Of a stretch of DNA of 64,000 nt, positions 26,178 to 35,382 are shown piece by piece (within the stretch, counting starts at the first letter, position 1; each line of letters begins with the position of its first letter). The position numbers were made by a program, and so were the translations under genes. Below the pieces are notes generated by a model. It searched no databases, had not been told where the DNA came from, and saw nothing but the letters and a program-made list of their open reading frames with translations. Source of the DNA: Marininema halotolerans (GTDB lineage Bacteria; Bacillota; Bacilli; Thermoactinomycetales; DSM-45169); assembly GCF_900116235.1 (NCBI RefSeq), contig NZ_FPAA01000013.1, forward strand, positions 1 through 64,000. The letters run 5' to 3'.

Positions 26178-26260
26178 TGGCAAGTCGATCAATCGCCGGA
26201 TGAAATTATTCCATTATATTGTTCATGGCAGGAATCGTTATTTTCATAATTCGATTGTAA

Positions 26261-26287
26261 AAAACCCTGGTTAACAGGGTTTTTTTG
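26261..26287 (+). terminator. Terminator of the valS-folC-murC unit
   Basis: AAAACCCTG (26261-26269) pairs with CAGGGTTTT (26275-26283) around a short loop, followed by further Ts. Confidence 0.85.
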
Positions 26288-26316
26288 TTGCTTATTAGTA
26301 TAGCTTCCATTATAAT
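26288..26316 (+). promoter_or_regulatory. SigA-type promoter of the acetyltransferase gene
   Basis: TTGCTT (26288-26293), a 17-bp spacer and TATAAT (26311-26316), directly after the previous terminator. Confidence 0.55.
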
Positions 26317-26348
26317 AGATAAAATTTACGTTAATGCAGGTGATGAAG

Positions 26349-27158
26349 ATGACGGTGCGTAAACTCGGGGAAGCCGATCGCCAAAAAGCCTTTACTTTTT
26401 TAGCAAGAGAAAGTGCACTGAATCTCTTTTTTCTCGGTAATATACACAATTATGGGATGGAAACGGACTTTTTTGATCTATGGGGGGACTTTACAGAGCA
26501 GGGTGAGTTAAGGGGAGTCCTTCTTCGTTACTTTGGCAATTGGATTCCTTATGCTCCCGGTGAATTTGATGTGGATGGTTTTGTTGCCATCATGGAAGAC
26601 CATGGGGAATGGAGTGAGCTTTCTGGTGCCGATCATATCATCGAACAGTTTCGCCCATATAACAGTCTTTCTCTCGATTGGGGAAGCAAAAGAATGACGT
26701 ACTTCGCTGAAATGACAAGGGAAAGTTTCCGACCGCCAGGGGGGAGTGCTACCCTTCCATCGCTAAAGCGGATGACGGTACAGGATGTGAAGGCCATCAT
26801 AGAACTTACGCGCGGAATTGAGGAATTTACGGTTCGACCACAATCGGAGGGAGCATTACGCCGATCCTTGGTCTCTGGGGAATCAAGGGGATACCTTGCA
26901 GAAGAGGGGGGCCAAATGTTCAGTATGGCGCGAACTGCGGCGGAGAATCCAGCATCTGCGATGATTATTGGCGTGGGGACCTTACCCGGATATCGTGGCC
27001 AAGGTGTGGCTACTCATCTCATGGCACGCCTTTGTGAGGAAGTACTTGCTGATGGAAAAACATTGTGTCTATTCTATGATAATCCCAAGGCAGGGCAGAT
27101 GTATAAACGACTTGGCTTTTGTGATATTGGTTTTTGGACTATGATGAGTAAGAAGTAA
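26349..27158 (+). CDS. GNAT-family N-acetyltransferase
   Basis: About 269 aa. The C-terminal half holds the acetyl-CoA site: the V-G-T-L-P-G-Y-R-G-Q-G-V-A pattern (Q/RxxGxG/A) near residue 210 and the later Y-D-N-P-K-A-G-Q-M-Y-K-R-L-G-F. The N-terminal half is a degenerate second GNAT-like lobe, as in other two-lobe acetyltransferases of this length. AGGTGA sits 5 nt before ATG 26349; two in-frame ATGs upstream are weaker. The substrate cannot be told. Own promoter upstream; the Sco1 gene follows within 45 nt. Confidence 0.8.
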   Translation: MTVRKLGEADRQKAFTFLARESALNLFFLGNIHNYGMETDFFDLWGDFTEQGELRGVLLRYFGNWIPYAPGEFDVDGFVAIMEDHGEWSELSGADHIIEQFRPYNSLSLDWGSKRMTYFAEMTRESFRPPGGSATLPSLKRMTVQDVKAIIELTRGIEEFTVRPQSEGALRRSLVSGESRGYLAEEGGQMFSMARTAAENPASAMIIGVGTLPGYRGQGVATHLMARLCEEVLADGKTLCLFYDNPKAGQMYKRLGFCDIGFWTMMSKK

Positions 27159-27200
27159 GTTGCATCGATGCATGGTCAAATAAAAAGGAGTTTGATAGGA

Positions 27201-27845
27201 ATGAAAGGAACACGGTTCGGCGTTCTTGTAAAGGGAATGTCGATGATGGTACTCGTGGGAATCCTTTTGACAGGATGTGGCGTGACACCCGTTGATCAGG
27301 ATGAAAAGGTGTCAAGCACTCCCAAGAAACAAGAGCCCCTTGGTTGGAATGTGCCTCATTTTACATTTACGGACCAAGATGGGAAGCCCTTTGATTCGAA
27401 ACAATTGGCAGGAAAGCCCTATCTCGTTGATATGATTTTTACACGTTGTCCGGACGTTTGTCCCCCGATGACAGCCAATATGGTACGTCTACAGAAGCAA
27501 ATGAAGGATGAAGGTGTATCCATTGACATCGTCTCTTTCAGTGTGGATCCTGCTTATGATCAACCAAAACAGTTAAAAGCCTTTGCCAAACGTTATGATG
27601 CAGATCTTTCACAGTGGCATTTTCTCACGGGTTATCCACAGAAAGAGATTGAAGATTTTGCTCGCCAAGGGTTTAAAAGCCCCGTGATGAAGCAGAAAAA
27701 GTCCACGAAGAACAGTGTCATGGTCAATCACTCCGTTTCCTTCTTCCTGGTGGATACCAATGGCAAGGTGTATGAACGCTATGATGGACTTAAGCCGGAC
27801 TATGATCGGATTATCCGTGACCTGAAACAGGTGGATAAGAAATAG
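27201..27845 (+). CDS. Sco1/SenC-family copper lipoprotein
   Basis: About 214 aa. A lipobox L-L-T-G-C near residue 26 indicates a membrane-anchored extracellular lipoprotein. The thioredoxin-like fold carries the copper-binding C-P-D-V-C motif and the distal His in V-N-H-S-V-S. Sco proteins deliver copper to the CuA site of cytochrome c oxidase. ATG 27201 follows AAGGAG; an upstream in-frame ATG would place the lipobox too far in. It closes the transcript at a convergent terminator. Confidence 0.9.
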   Translation: MKGTRFGVLVKGMSMMVLVGILLTGCGVTPVDQDEKVSSTPKKQEPLGWNVPHFTFTDQDGKPFDSKQLAGKPYLVDMIFTRCPDVCPPMTANMVRLQKQMKDEGVSIDIVSFSVDPAYDQPKQLKAFAKRYDADLSQWHFLTGYPQKEIEDFARQGFKSPVMKQKKSTKNSVMVNHSVSFFLVDTNGKVYERYDGLKPDYDRIIRDLKQVDKK

Positions 27846-27880
27846 CAAAAAACTCTCCTCATTGAGGGGAGTTTTTTTGC
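27845..27880. terminator. Bidirectional terminator between Sco1 and ecsB
   Basis: GCAAAAAACTC (27845-27855) and GAGTTTTTTGC (27869-27879) frame an inner CCTC/GAGG stem; it works for both convergent genes. Confidence 0.85.
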
Positions 27881-27886
27881 TATCCA

Positions 27887-29092
27887 TTAATGCTTTTTTG
27901 GCAGCCACACACATCCAATCAGCCAGGCCACCCCTGAACTGAGTAAAAGTAAAGGGAGTCCCCAAGTAAGTGGAAAGTACCACAACTGGGGTTGAATGAG
28001 TAGGACCAAGAAGGATTGACTGATTAATAGGGTTCCCATCAGTTTGCCTAAATCCGTTCGTTTTTGTTGTTCGGGACGAGGATAGAGGCGAAACCAGGGC
28101 TGGAAGTTGTGATGGTGTCGAATCCACGGGAGTTGAATGCCTGTCCCAAGTAACATCACTAGCAATACGATCCAAGCAGGAAGCCACGATGGCTGAAAAA
28201 CCAATAAAATCACCGCACCGACAAGGGTTAATCGAAGGCTGGCGCCGAAGGGTTCGCTATATCGAAGAAAGGTGCGTAGGTATAAGTATAGATAGGTGTT
28301 TTTTGTCTGTTTCGGCACAAATTTTTCTACAAAGGATACCCACTTGCGAATACGGATTTCATTGCCTACCTGGGGAACTTCGATGAACTGACTGGCAAAT
28401 CGGTAGTAAGTCGATACAGTCTGACGTTCTCGTGAAATCCATTCCTCCCAGGGAATCAGATGAGCAGGCGGGGTGTGACGTTGGTAATGGAAGAACAATA
28501 GTCCCATCCAGATCAGAGCAAGGGGGATTAACACGATAAGATATCGTCCGTCAAATAGCCACATTAAGATGAGAAGATTACTTCCTCCTCGTAACCAGCC
28601 GGAAAAGGTGGGAGTGCCACTGATTATCGCCAGACGGAATAGAATCAAATTCCATCCTTTCAGGAGAAGAATCAAGACGATGGCAAGGGTGAATTCACTT
28701 GCTTCCCCGATTTTCACGAGATAGAGGGGCGAGAAAAAGAGCATCCATAAAAGGGTTTTTCCAATCTCCATGATGAGATTGTAGCGAAAGGCTTCCCGGA
28801 AATATTTTTGCACCACGGCACCGGCAGGGAGCAGGAAGTAAGGATCTGCTGGTTGCGCAAAGGTGCGATGCTTTGTCTGTGTGAGTACCCCGGTAAGTAA
28901 GATGGCCATAAGTAGAGAGGCTGGAAAGTCGGCAGGCATCCATTGAAGAAAGGCTTTATACCCGAAGTAGAGCAACAAAAGAGCAAAGAGCGGGAAGACC
29001 TGGAGGGTTTTCGCGATCAGAGTAGCGTAGCGAAGTCCTTTTTGCCAGGCATGTTTTCGTCGATGGGAAAAAAGCTGCTCTAGATCCTTCAT
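27887..29092 (-). CDS. ecsB: EcsB-like ABC transporter permease
   Basis: A 401-aa polytopic protein with about eight hydrophobic segments and an N-terminal His/Arg-rich cytoplasmic stretch (F-S-H-R-R-K-H-A-W) typical of EcsB. Its ATG overlaps the ecsA stop by 4 nt. In B. subtilis EcsAB affects intramembrane proteolysis by RasP, secretion, competence and sporulation; the transported substrate there is not firmly known. Same role inferred here. Confidence 0.85.
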   Translation of the reverse strand: MKDLEQLFSHRRKHAWQKGLRYATLIAKTLQVFPLFALLLLYFGYKAFLQWMPADFPASLLMAILLTGVLTQTKHRTFAQPADPYFLLPAGAVVQKYFREAFRYNLIMEIGKTLLWMLFFSPLYLVKIGEASEFTLAIVLILLLKGWNLILFRLAIISGTPTFSGWLRGGSNLLILMWLFDGRYLIVLIPLALIWMGLLFFHYQRHTPPAHLIPWEEWISRERQTVSTYYRFASQFIEVPQVGNEIRIRKWVSFVEKFVPKQTKNTYLYLYLRTFLRYSEPFGASLRLTLVGAVILLVFQPSWLPAWIVLLVMLLGTGIQLPWIRHHHNFQPWFRLYPRPEQQKRTDLGKLMGTLLISQSFLVLLIQPQLWYFPLTWGLPLLLLSSGVAWLIGCVWLPKKH

Positions 29093-29823
29093 AGACCGTT
29101 TTCCTTAGCAACATGGACAAAGAGGTCGTCTAATGAAGCGGTAGGGAGCCCTGCCTGAGTTTGCATTTCACTGAGGGTGCCTTGAAGAGCAATCTGTCCT
29201 TCTCGGAGCAAGACGAAGCGATCGGCATGTTTTTCAGCAGTGGCTAGAACATGGGTACAGAGGAGAATGCCTGTTCCTTGGTTTTTAAGCGTGATCATAT
29301 GGTTTAACAAGGAATGAATTGCTAAGGGATCCAAGCCGATAAATGGCTCATCCACAATGAGTAGTTTGGGTTGAATAAGAAAAGCACATAAAATCATGAC
29401 TTTTTGGCGCATTCCCTTTGAAAATGTAGTGGGATACCATTCCAGGCGCTTGGTCATCTGAAACTCTTCAAGTAAGGAATCCATCCGGGGTCGCCATTGT
29501 GATTCCTCCAAGCTATAAGCCATCGCGGTTAATTCCAGATGTTCACGCAACGTTAGTTCTGGATAAAGGTAAGGGGTTTCTGGTATGTAAGCCAGATGCC
29601 TTTTAAAGCGATCTGGATCCTCCTTTAGGGTAAGGCCATCCACTGAAATGGTGCCCGAGGTGGGTTGGAGAAATCCGAGGATCTCTTTGATGGTTGTACT
29701 TTTTCCTGCTCCATTTAGCCCGATTAAACCCACCATCTCACCTGGCTTAACCGAGAAGGAAATATCGTGGATCACAGGATGTTGGGGAGAGTATCCTCCG
29801 GTTACGTGTTTAATATCCAGCAA
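29089..29823 (-). CDS. ecsA: EcsA-like ABC transporter ATPase
   Basis: A 244-aa nucleotide-binding domain. Walker A is G-L-N-G-A-G-K-S-T near residue 37, the signature is F-S-K-G-M-R-Q-K, Walker B is L-L-I-V-D-E-P-F-I-G-L-D, and the H-loop is C-T-H. It partners the overlapping ecsB product. The divergent neighbour is the triterpene cyclase; about 125 nt separate them and hold both promoters. Confidence 0.9.
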   Translation of the reverse strand: MLDIKHVTGGYSPQHPVIHDISFSVKPGEMVGLIGLNGAGKSTTIKEILGFLQPTSGTISVDGLTLKEDPDRFKRHLAYIPETPYLYPELTLREHLELTAMAYSLEESQWRPRMDSLLEEFQMTKRLEWYPTTFSKGMRQKVMILCAFLIQPKLLIVDEPFIGLDPLAIHSLLNHMITLKNQGTGILLCTHVLATAEKHADRFVLLREGQIALQGTLSEMQTQAGLPTASLDDLFVHVAKENGL

Positions 29824-29947
29824 AAAATAGCCCTCGCTTTCTCAACAGGTTCCCTTCTGTATAGGACATCTTATCCCAGGAGTCCTTTGATGTCTAGGCG
29901 CAGGTTCAGCTGATACATATGAGAGATGGAAAGCCCATAAAAGTAAA

Positions 29948-31855
29948 ATGAAGGAGTGGAAGGGGGAAGAGGCGGTGACTGAGGGTAGATGGATGGAAGT
30001 CGTTAAAATGGAAATCGGACGGTTAACCGAAACCCTGATCCAAAGCCAACAACCAGATGGCCGCTGGTCATTTTGTTTTGAAACGGGTGCAATGACAGAC
30101 GCCTATGGCATTTTGTTATATCGACTTTTTGGTCGACAGGAAAAATATGTGCAAGGAATGGCGGAGCGGTTATTAAATTTACGGGATGCAGATGGGCTAT
30201 GGCGACTTTATCCAGATGAGAAAGAAGGAAGCCTTTCGTCAACCATTGAAGCATCATTAAGTTTGATGGTAGCAGGAAGAATGGATCCCAGTGGAGAGGA
30301 CATCCGACAAGTGAAGGAATGGGTTCGTCTTCGAGGCGGGGTTACTAAGGCGGGTTCTCTTACGAAAGTGGTGCTTTCGCTAACCAACATCAAACGATGG
30401 TCCGATCTTCAGTCTGTTCCCATTGAGTTGTTCCTGTTGCCACGTTGGTTTCCCATCAATTTTTGGGACTTGGTCGGTTATGCACGGGTACACGCCGCAC
30501 CGATTATGGTTGCTGCCCACCAACGTTTCACTGTCAAGATCCCTGGAATCCCTACTAACCTAACAGAGTGGGGGGAGGTTGCACAAACCTCTGAGGAAAA
30601 GGAACGCGGACTTGCCTTGTCAGGAATTGTAGATAAATTTCTACGCCCCTATGGCCCACGGGCATGGTTATCGAATCGCTCCCTCCGTTATGGCGAAAAA
30701 TTTATGATTGAGCGTGTGGAACCGGATGGAACCTTATACAGTTATTTCACAACGACTTTTTTAATGGTTTTTGGATTGATGTCATTGGGGTATCCCAAAG
30801 AACATCCAATCATTCAAAAATCATTGCAGGGAATGGACGCATTTTTATATCCACTGCAACAGGGTCTACATATGCAGGAAACGACGTCAACGGTATGGGA
30901 CACGGCTCTGATCGCCGGAGCGTTATTAGAGGGGGGAGTGTCAGCTGGACATCCCGCTCTATGTAAAGCGGCTACATACCTACTCACACGCCAGCAGGAT
31001 CGCATCGGGGATTGGGGAATTAAAAATCCGGAAGGAATACCCGGGGGATGGGGATTTTCCGATATCAATACGATCAACCCTGATTGTGATGATACCGCAG
31101 CGGTTCTTCGCGTGCTGTCTCCTTTTGCCGCAACGTATCCCACGGTAATCGGACACAATTGGCAGCGGGGTACCCAGTGGCTTCTATCGATGCAAAACCA
31201 AGATGGCGGTTGGCCCGCATTTGAAAGGAACACGTATAAGCGGTGGCCTTTAAAATTTCTCCATCAGGATGCAGCTCCCGCATGGATCGATCCGTCTGCA
31301 GCGGATCTGACAGGGCGTGTACTCTATTTTCTTGGAAAATCGGGTTGCAACTATGCCCACCCGGCGGTATCGCGTGCCCTCGATTTTTTGGTTCGTGACC
31401 AGGAAAAAGAGGGATGCTGGTTTGGACGCTGGGGGATTGCTTATCTGTATGGGACATGGGCGGCATTGACAGGGATGACGGCTGTAGGCATTCAGAGTGA
31501 ACACCCAGCAATAGCCCAGGGAGTGAAATGGTTATTGTCCGTTCAAAACGATGATGGGGGGTGGGGGGAGTCTTGCCGTAGCGATGTGGAAAAGCGTTAT
31601 GTCCCCTTGCATGTCAGTACACCCTCACAAACGGCTTGGGCATTGGATGCACTGATAGCGGCCTCGGATACCCCTACACCAGCGATTCAGGCAGGGGTGA
31701 AGCGACTACTGGAGTTGATTCGGGAAGGCAATTCCACGACCCAATATCCAACGGGTGCGGGTCTTGCAGGACAGTTTTATGTTCATTATCACAGTTACCA
31801 GTTTGCTTGGCCATTAATCGCACTCGCACATTATCGCGAAAAGTTTGGAAACTAA
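29948..31855 (+). CDS. sqhC: Triterpene cyclase, sporulenol synthase / squalene-hopene cyclase family
   Basis: A 635-aa membrane-bound cyclase. The catalytic D-x-D-D motif is present as N-P-D-C-D-D-T, and at least five Q-W repeats are seen (for example Q-N-Q-D-G-G-W, Q-N-D-D-G-G-W-G-E). The N-terminal Q-x-x-D-G-x-W-x-F-C-F-E and the N-P-D-C-D-D form match what I recall of B. subtilis SqhC, which cyclises tetraprenyl-beta-curcumene to sporulenol in spores, more than hopanoid-making enzymes. No squalene synthase genes are in the window. ATG 29948 lacks a clear ribosome site; GTG 29974 is another in-frame candidate. Confidence 0.85.
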   Translation: MKEWKGEEAVTEGRWMEVVKMEIGRLTETLIQSQQPDGRWSFCFETGAMTDAYGILLYRLFGRQEKYVQGMAERLLNLRDADGLWRLYPDEKEGSLSSTIEASLSLMVAGRMDPSGEDIRQVKEWVRLRGGVTKAGSLTKVVLSLTNIKRWSDLQSVPIELFLLPRWFPINFWDLVGYARVHAAPIMVAAHQRFTVKIPGIPTNLTEWGEVAQTSEEKERGLALSGIVDKFLRPYGPRAWLSNRSLRYGEKFMIERVEPDGTLYSYFTTTFLMVFGLMSLGYPKEHPIIQKSLQGMDAFLYPLQQGLHMQETTSTVWDTALIAGALLEGGVSAGHPALCKAATYLLTRQQDRIGDWGIKNPEGIPGGWGFSDINTINPDCDDTAAVLRVLSPFAATYPTVIGHNWQRGTQWLLSMQNQDGGWPAFERNTYKRWPLKFLHQDAAPAWIDPSAADLTGRVLYFLGKSGCNYAHPAVSRALDFLVRDQEKEGCWFGRWGIAYLYGTWAALTGMTAVGIQSEHPAIAQGVKWLLSVQNDDGGWGESCRSDVEKRYVPLHVSTPSQTAWALDALIAASDTPTPAIQAGVKRLLELIREGNSTTQYPTGAGLAGQFYVHYHSYQFAWPLIALAHYREKFGN

Positions 31856-31963
31856 TTTTTCATTCTTTTTAAACAAATGATTTCCTTTTTGTGTATAATA
31901 AGAGGGGTTATTTACAATAGATGTTTTGCAATGAGGAAGGAAAGGAAAAGTGGGAGAAGATCT

Positions 31964-32602
31964 ATGAACGAAATCCTCTGGTTTGCGGTCATTGGGTGGA
32001 TTTTGGGTCGAAGTATGCATCGGATGGCTAATGGTGTACTCGGTCTAGGAGGAAAAGTTGTGTCCACGCCGACTCGGTTATGGGCTTCATCCCTTTTATT
32101 AGCGGTTAGTTTTGCAGGTGTGGTGTGGACCACTTTGAACCCTTGGGATAAGGTAATCGGATGTTTGTTGTTTCTGGTTCTTGGTGTTGCTGTTTGGACC
32201 GACCTCTCATTCAAGGTAATACCCAATCGCCTGACAATACCCGCGGGCGTTCATTTCTTAGGGTTATCCATTATCAAAGGGGAGGGTTGGGCAAGCCTGA
32301 TGAGTGCATTGGTCTGTGGTGGTTTTTTACTATTGATCGCGCTCCTTTCCAAAGGGGGAGTAGGTGGAGGGGATATCAAATTAGCCACCGCAGCGGGAGC
32401 AGCCTTAGGTTTTCCCAGTGCCTTAGCGGGGCTCTTTAGTAGCTTGTTTTTGGGAGGGTTGGCTGCTGCAATTTTTCTTCTTATTGGACGAGTCGGTAAA
32501 GGATTTGCCCTTCCCTTTGCGCCTTTCATTCTAGGAGGATTTGGGAGTAGTTTTTTTGTCGGGGAGATGTTGGTTCAGGGGTATCTCTCTTTTTTTGATT
32601 AA
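31964..32602 (+). CDS. Type IV prepilin peptidase-like protein, short (ComC-related)
   Basis: A 212-aa A24-type aspartyl peptidase with about six hydrophobic segments. The two catalytic aspartates are in W-T-D-L-S-F-K-V-I-P-N and G-G-G-D-I-K. ComC of B. subtilis sits at this locus and processes competence pseudopilins. This copy lacks the N-terminal cysteine-rich methylase region of full-length enzymes, so it may cleave without N-methylation. ATG 31964 has GGGAGAAG before it. No pilin genes are in the window. Confidence 0.8.
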   Translation: MNEILWFAVIGWILGRSMHRMANGVLGLGGKVVSTPTRLWASSLLLAVSFAGVVWTTLNPWDKVIGCLLFLVLGVAVWTDLSFKVIPNRLTIPAGVHFLGLSIIKGEGWASLMSALVCGGFLLLIALLSKGGVGGGDIKLATAAGAALGFPSALAGLFSSLFLGGLAAAIFLLIGRVGKGFALPFAPFILGGFGSSFFVGEMLVQGYLSFFD

Positions 32603-32696
32603 CTCTATCAGTTCCTTCTCTATCATTCTAGGTTCTACTTGTATCTAGTAGGACATACTCATGATAGTAATTGATGGGAGAAGGGGACGATCGATC

Positions 32697-33755
32697 ATGG
32701 AAAAAAGCCGGATCACTGTTCGACTCAATGGTTCAATTACAGGTCCGAAACCGGAGCAGACATCGAAACTTTCTAGTTCCCTGACAAATCATGAGGGAAA
32801 GCAATCCTCCCTTGATACGAATAAGAAAGGGATTTTATCCTGGCCCGTGCGTGAAGTGGATGAGGATGGGATTGAGTGGGGAAGCCCATATTCGCGTAAG
32901 CGAACGTCATCCGGAAAACGGGGGAAGGGAGCACTTGCTTTATCCGTAGGTGCTGCCGTGGTGATTGGTACACTGATGGGTGTGGTTATTCTCTCTCTCT
33001 TCTTTCCGAATGAGAAGAGTCCCACAACGGGTACGATTGATTCCCATGTAAGAACGGTACCAAGTCAACCAAAGGAAGCTCAGACCCCGAATCAAACCTC
33101 ATCCAAGCCACCTGCGAAGAAAGCAGAAGCAACAATGACGCTGCCAAAATTAGAGGCGGTTCTAATTCAACGCGGCATATTTAAACAAAAATCAGGGGCA
33201 AGCAAAACCGTGATGACTCAACGAACACAAGGGCTTGCAGCAGTCATGACCGACGAGGCTCCCTATCACATTTACCAAGCGGTCGCTCAGGACCAGAAAA
33301 GCGCGAAGGAACTTGCTGCAAGCTTAAAAACAAAGGGTGGCGACTTAGCCTATAAAGCGATCAAGATCAATCAGTCGATCCCTGTTCCAAAGGAACGGTC
33401 TACGAATTGGAAAAAGTCTCTTCCTCTCGCTATCAAGGAAGGAAATCATATTTTTCAGATCATGGTAACCACAACGACGAAGGGGGTTTCTTCGAATGCA
33501 TCCCCTACCCATTTTAAAGAATCGCGTACCCAGGTCAATGAAGCTTATACGCGATTTACAAAAGTACGGGGTGATGTGGAAAAAGAATTACCTACGTCGT
33601 TAAAAACGGAGTGGAGTGAGATGGTACGGGGAATGGACTTAGTTGTACAAAGTTCTCAGACAGATACGCCAAACAGAGCCATGTTTTGGCAAATGCAAGA
33701 AGGCCTTGTTCGATATGTGCTCGCTTATCAGAAATTTGTCGAGGCGTTAAGTTGA
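32697..33755 (+). CDS. spoIIB: SpoIIB-like SPOR-domain membrane protein
   Basis: About 352 aa. A cytoplasmic N-terminus of about 80 residues is followed by a single membrane helix near residues 82-106, then a Pro/Thr/Lys-rich linker and a SPOR-like domain (Y-H-I-Y-Q-A-V-A, then A-K-E-L-A-A-S-L). The C-terminal part is helical. In B. subtilis SpoIIB helps localise engulfment proteins at the sporulation septum. The locus between comC and maf matches. ATG 32697 has AAGGGGA at 9 nt. Sequence conservation is low apart from the architecture. Confidence 0.7.
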   Translation: MEKSRITVRLNGSITGPKPEQTSKLSSSLTNHEGKQSSLDTNKKGILSWPVREVDEDGIEWGSPYSRKRTSSGKRGKGALALSVGAAVVIGTLMGVVILSLFFPNEKSPTTGTIDSHVRTVPSQPKEAQTPNQTSSKPPAKKAEATMTLPKLEAVLIQRGIFKQKSGASKTVMTQRTQGLAAVMTDEAPYHIYQAVAQDQKSAKELAASLKTKGGDLAYKAIKINQSIPVPKERSTNWKKSLPLAIKEGNHIFQIMVTTTTKGVSSNASPTHFKESRTQVNEAYTRFTKVRGDVEKELPTSLKTEWSEMVRGMDLVVQSSQTDTPNRAMFWQMQEGLVRYVLAYQKFVEALS

Positions 33756-33966
33756 CAGGGATTGTTCCTTGTGGCGGAGTTTCGATTTTGCTAAACTGGA
33801 AACTGTCGAAGGCACTGTGACCTTATTCATATAGAGTGAGGGTTCGACCCATTGTGGGGGCTTTTCTTGTCACTTCACTAATAAAATCGGTTGAATTTCT
33901 TGAACACGCACAATATATGATAACCATTTATAAACGTAGCTATAATCATGAAGGAGGTTGGGACCC

Positions 33967-34578
33967 ATGCATCCGGAACTCGTACTCGCTTCCGGGTCCC
34001 CGCGACGGAGTGAGCTCTTGCGGTCGTTGGGCATTCCCTTTTCTATTCATCCTAGTATGGTGGCAGAAGATGTACCCGGTCAGCCTTCTCCTGGCGAACT
34101 GGTAGAAATCCTTGCTGCTAAGAAAGCACTAGCGGTGGCTCATTCCAAACGGAATGCTCTAGTAATTGGATCGGATACGGTGGTTGCTCTCGGCGGAGAT
34201 ATCATGGGGAAACCTGTGGATGATGCTGATGCCATCCGAATTTTAGAGCGACTTGCTGGGCAGGCCCATCAAGTGTATACAGGTATTGCCTTGGTAGAGG
34301 TTGATGAGAACGGAATCGTAAGGCGCCGATTGGTTCGGCATCGTATGACTGAAGTAATGATGCGCGATTTAGACCGAGCAGAAATTGAATGGTATGTCGC
34401 CACGCGTGAACCGATGGATAAGGCTGGCGCTTATGGCCTTCAGGGAATCGGATCACTTTGGGTAGATTGGATTGATGGCTGTTATACCAATGTGGTAGGC
34501 ATGTCGTTACCACTTCTCTACGATATGTTACAGACGATGGATTATCCCATGGTCAATCCCTTACCTTTTCCCGAATAA
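33967..34578 (+). CDS. maf: Maf-family nucleoside triphosphate pyrophosphatase
   Basis: A 203-aa enzyme that hydrolyses dTTP/UTP-type or modified nucleotides. The hallmark L-A-S-G-S-P-R-R-S-E-L-L lies near residues 6-17, with S-D-T-V-V, and D-K-A-G-A-Y-G-L-Q-G later. AAGGAGG precedes ATG 33967. It lies in the conserved spoIIB-maf-radC-mreB order; in B. subtilis Maf overexpression blocks septation. Confidence 0.95.
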   Translation: MHPELVLASGSPRRSELLRSLGIPFSIHPSMVAEDVPGQPSPGELVEILAAKKALAVAHSKRNALVIGSDTVVALGGDIMGKPVDDADAIRILERLAGQAHQVYTGIALVEVDENGIVRRRLVRHRMTEVMMRDLDRAEIEWYVATREPMDKAGAYGLQGIGSLWVDWIDGCYTNVVGMSLPLLYDMLQTMDYPMVNPLPFPE

Positions 34579-34646
34579 TCTAAGGGAGCACTTCAGTGTC
34601 TTACAGCTAGACCTCCTTATGGAACGGGATACCCTTGGAGGTTGTT

Positions 34647-35348
34647 ATGGCATTTCACTATGAACCGATGATGATTCGTGATCTTCCCGCGGAAGATCGT
34701 CCTCGTGAACGATTAATGAAACGCGGGGCTTCTTCGTTGTCCACGCAAGAGTTGGTGGCGATTTTGTTGCGCACGGGGACAAAATCGGAATCGGTGGTAT
34801 CGCTTGCTCAACGTATCCTCATTCAGTGTAACGGACTTCGCGGGATGGCATCCGCTGATTATCGAGATTTAGTGAGGGTGCATGGCGTTGGAGTAGCGAA
34901 GGCGTTACAAATTATTGCTGGAATCGAATTGGGGCGCCGTGTATCCCGTGTGGCACCTGAAGAGCATGTCGGTATTCATACACCCAAGGATGCAGCAGAA
35001 TATGTGATGGATGAGCTGAGTCGTTTAACGCAAGAACACTTTGTCTGTTTGTTTTTGAATACAAAAAACAGGGTAATCGATAAGCAATGTTTATTTGTCG
35101 GCACGTTAAATTCCTCTGTTGTTCATCCTCGAGAAGTGTATCGAGAAGCCATTCGACGCAGTTGTGCAGGCGTAATTTGTTTACATAACCACCCAAGTGG
35201 GGATCCAACCCCGAGTCGAGAAGATATTCATGTGACCGAACGGTTGTACGAAGCAGGTCGCATCGTTGGGATTGAACTATTGGATCACATTATTATTGGG
35301 GATCAATGTTTTGTCAGTTTGAAGGAAAAGGGACGATTCCCTGGATAG
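34647..35348 (+). CDS. radC: RadC-family JAB/MPN-domain protein
   Basis: About 233 aa. The N-terminal helix-hairpin-helix region contains V-H-G-V-G-V-A-K-A. The C-terminal MPN domain carries the JAMM metal motif [11 protein letters not shown]. Despite the name, a DNA-repair role has not been confirmed for this family. GGAGG precedes ATG 34647 by 5 nt. MreB follows after 34 nt. Confidence 0.93.
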   Translation: MAFHYEPMMIRDLPAEDRPRERLMKRGASSLSTQELVAILLRTGTKSESVVSLAQRILIQCNGLRGMASADYRDLVRVHGVGVAKALQIIAGIELGRRVSRVAPEEHVGIHTPKDAAEYVMDELSRLTQEHFVCLFLNTKNRVIDKQCLFVGTLNSSVVHPREVYREAIRRSCAGVICLHNHPSGDPTPSREDIHVTERLYEAGRIVGIELLDHIIIGDQCFVSLKEKGRFPG

Positions 35349-35382
35349 AGCGACACTACTAGCAGAAGGGCTGAGACGGAAG

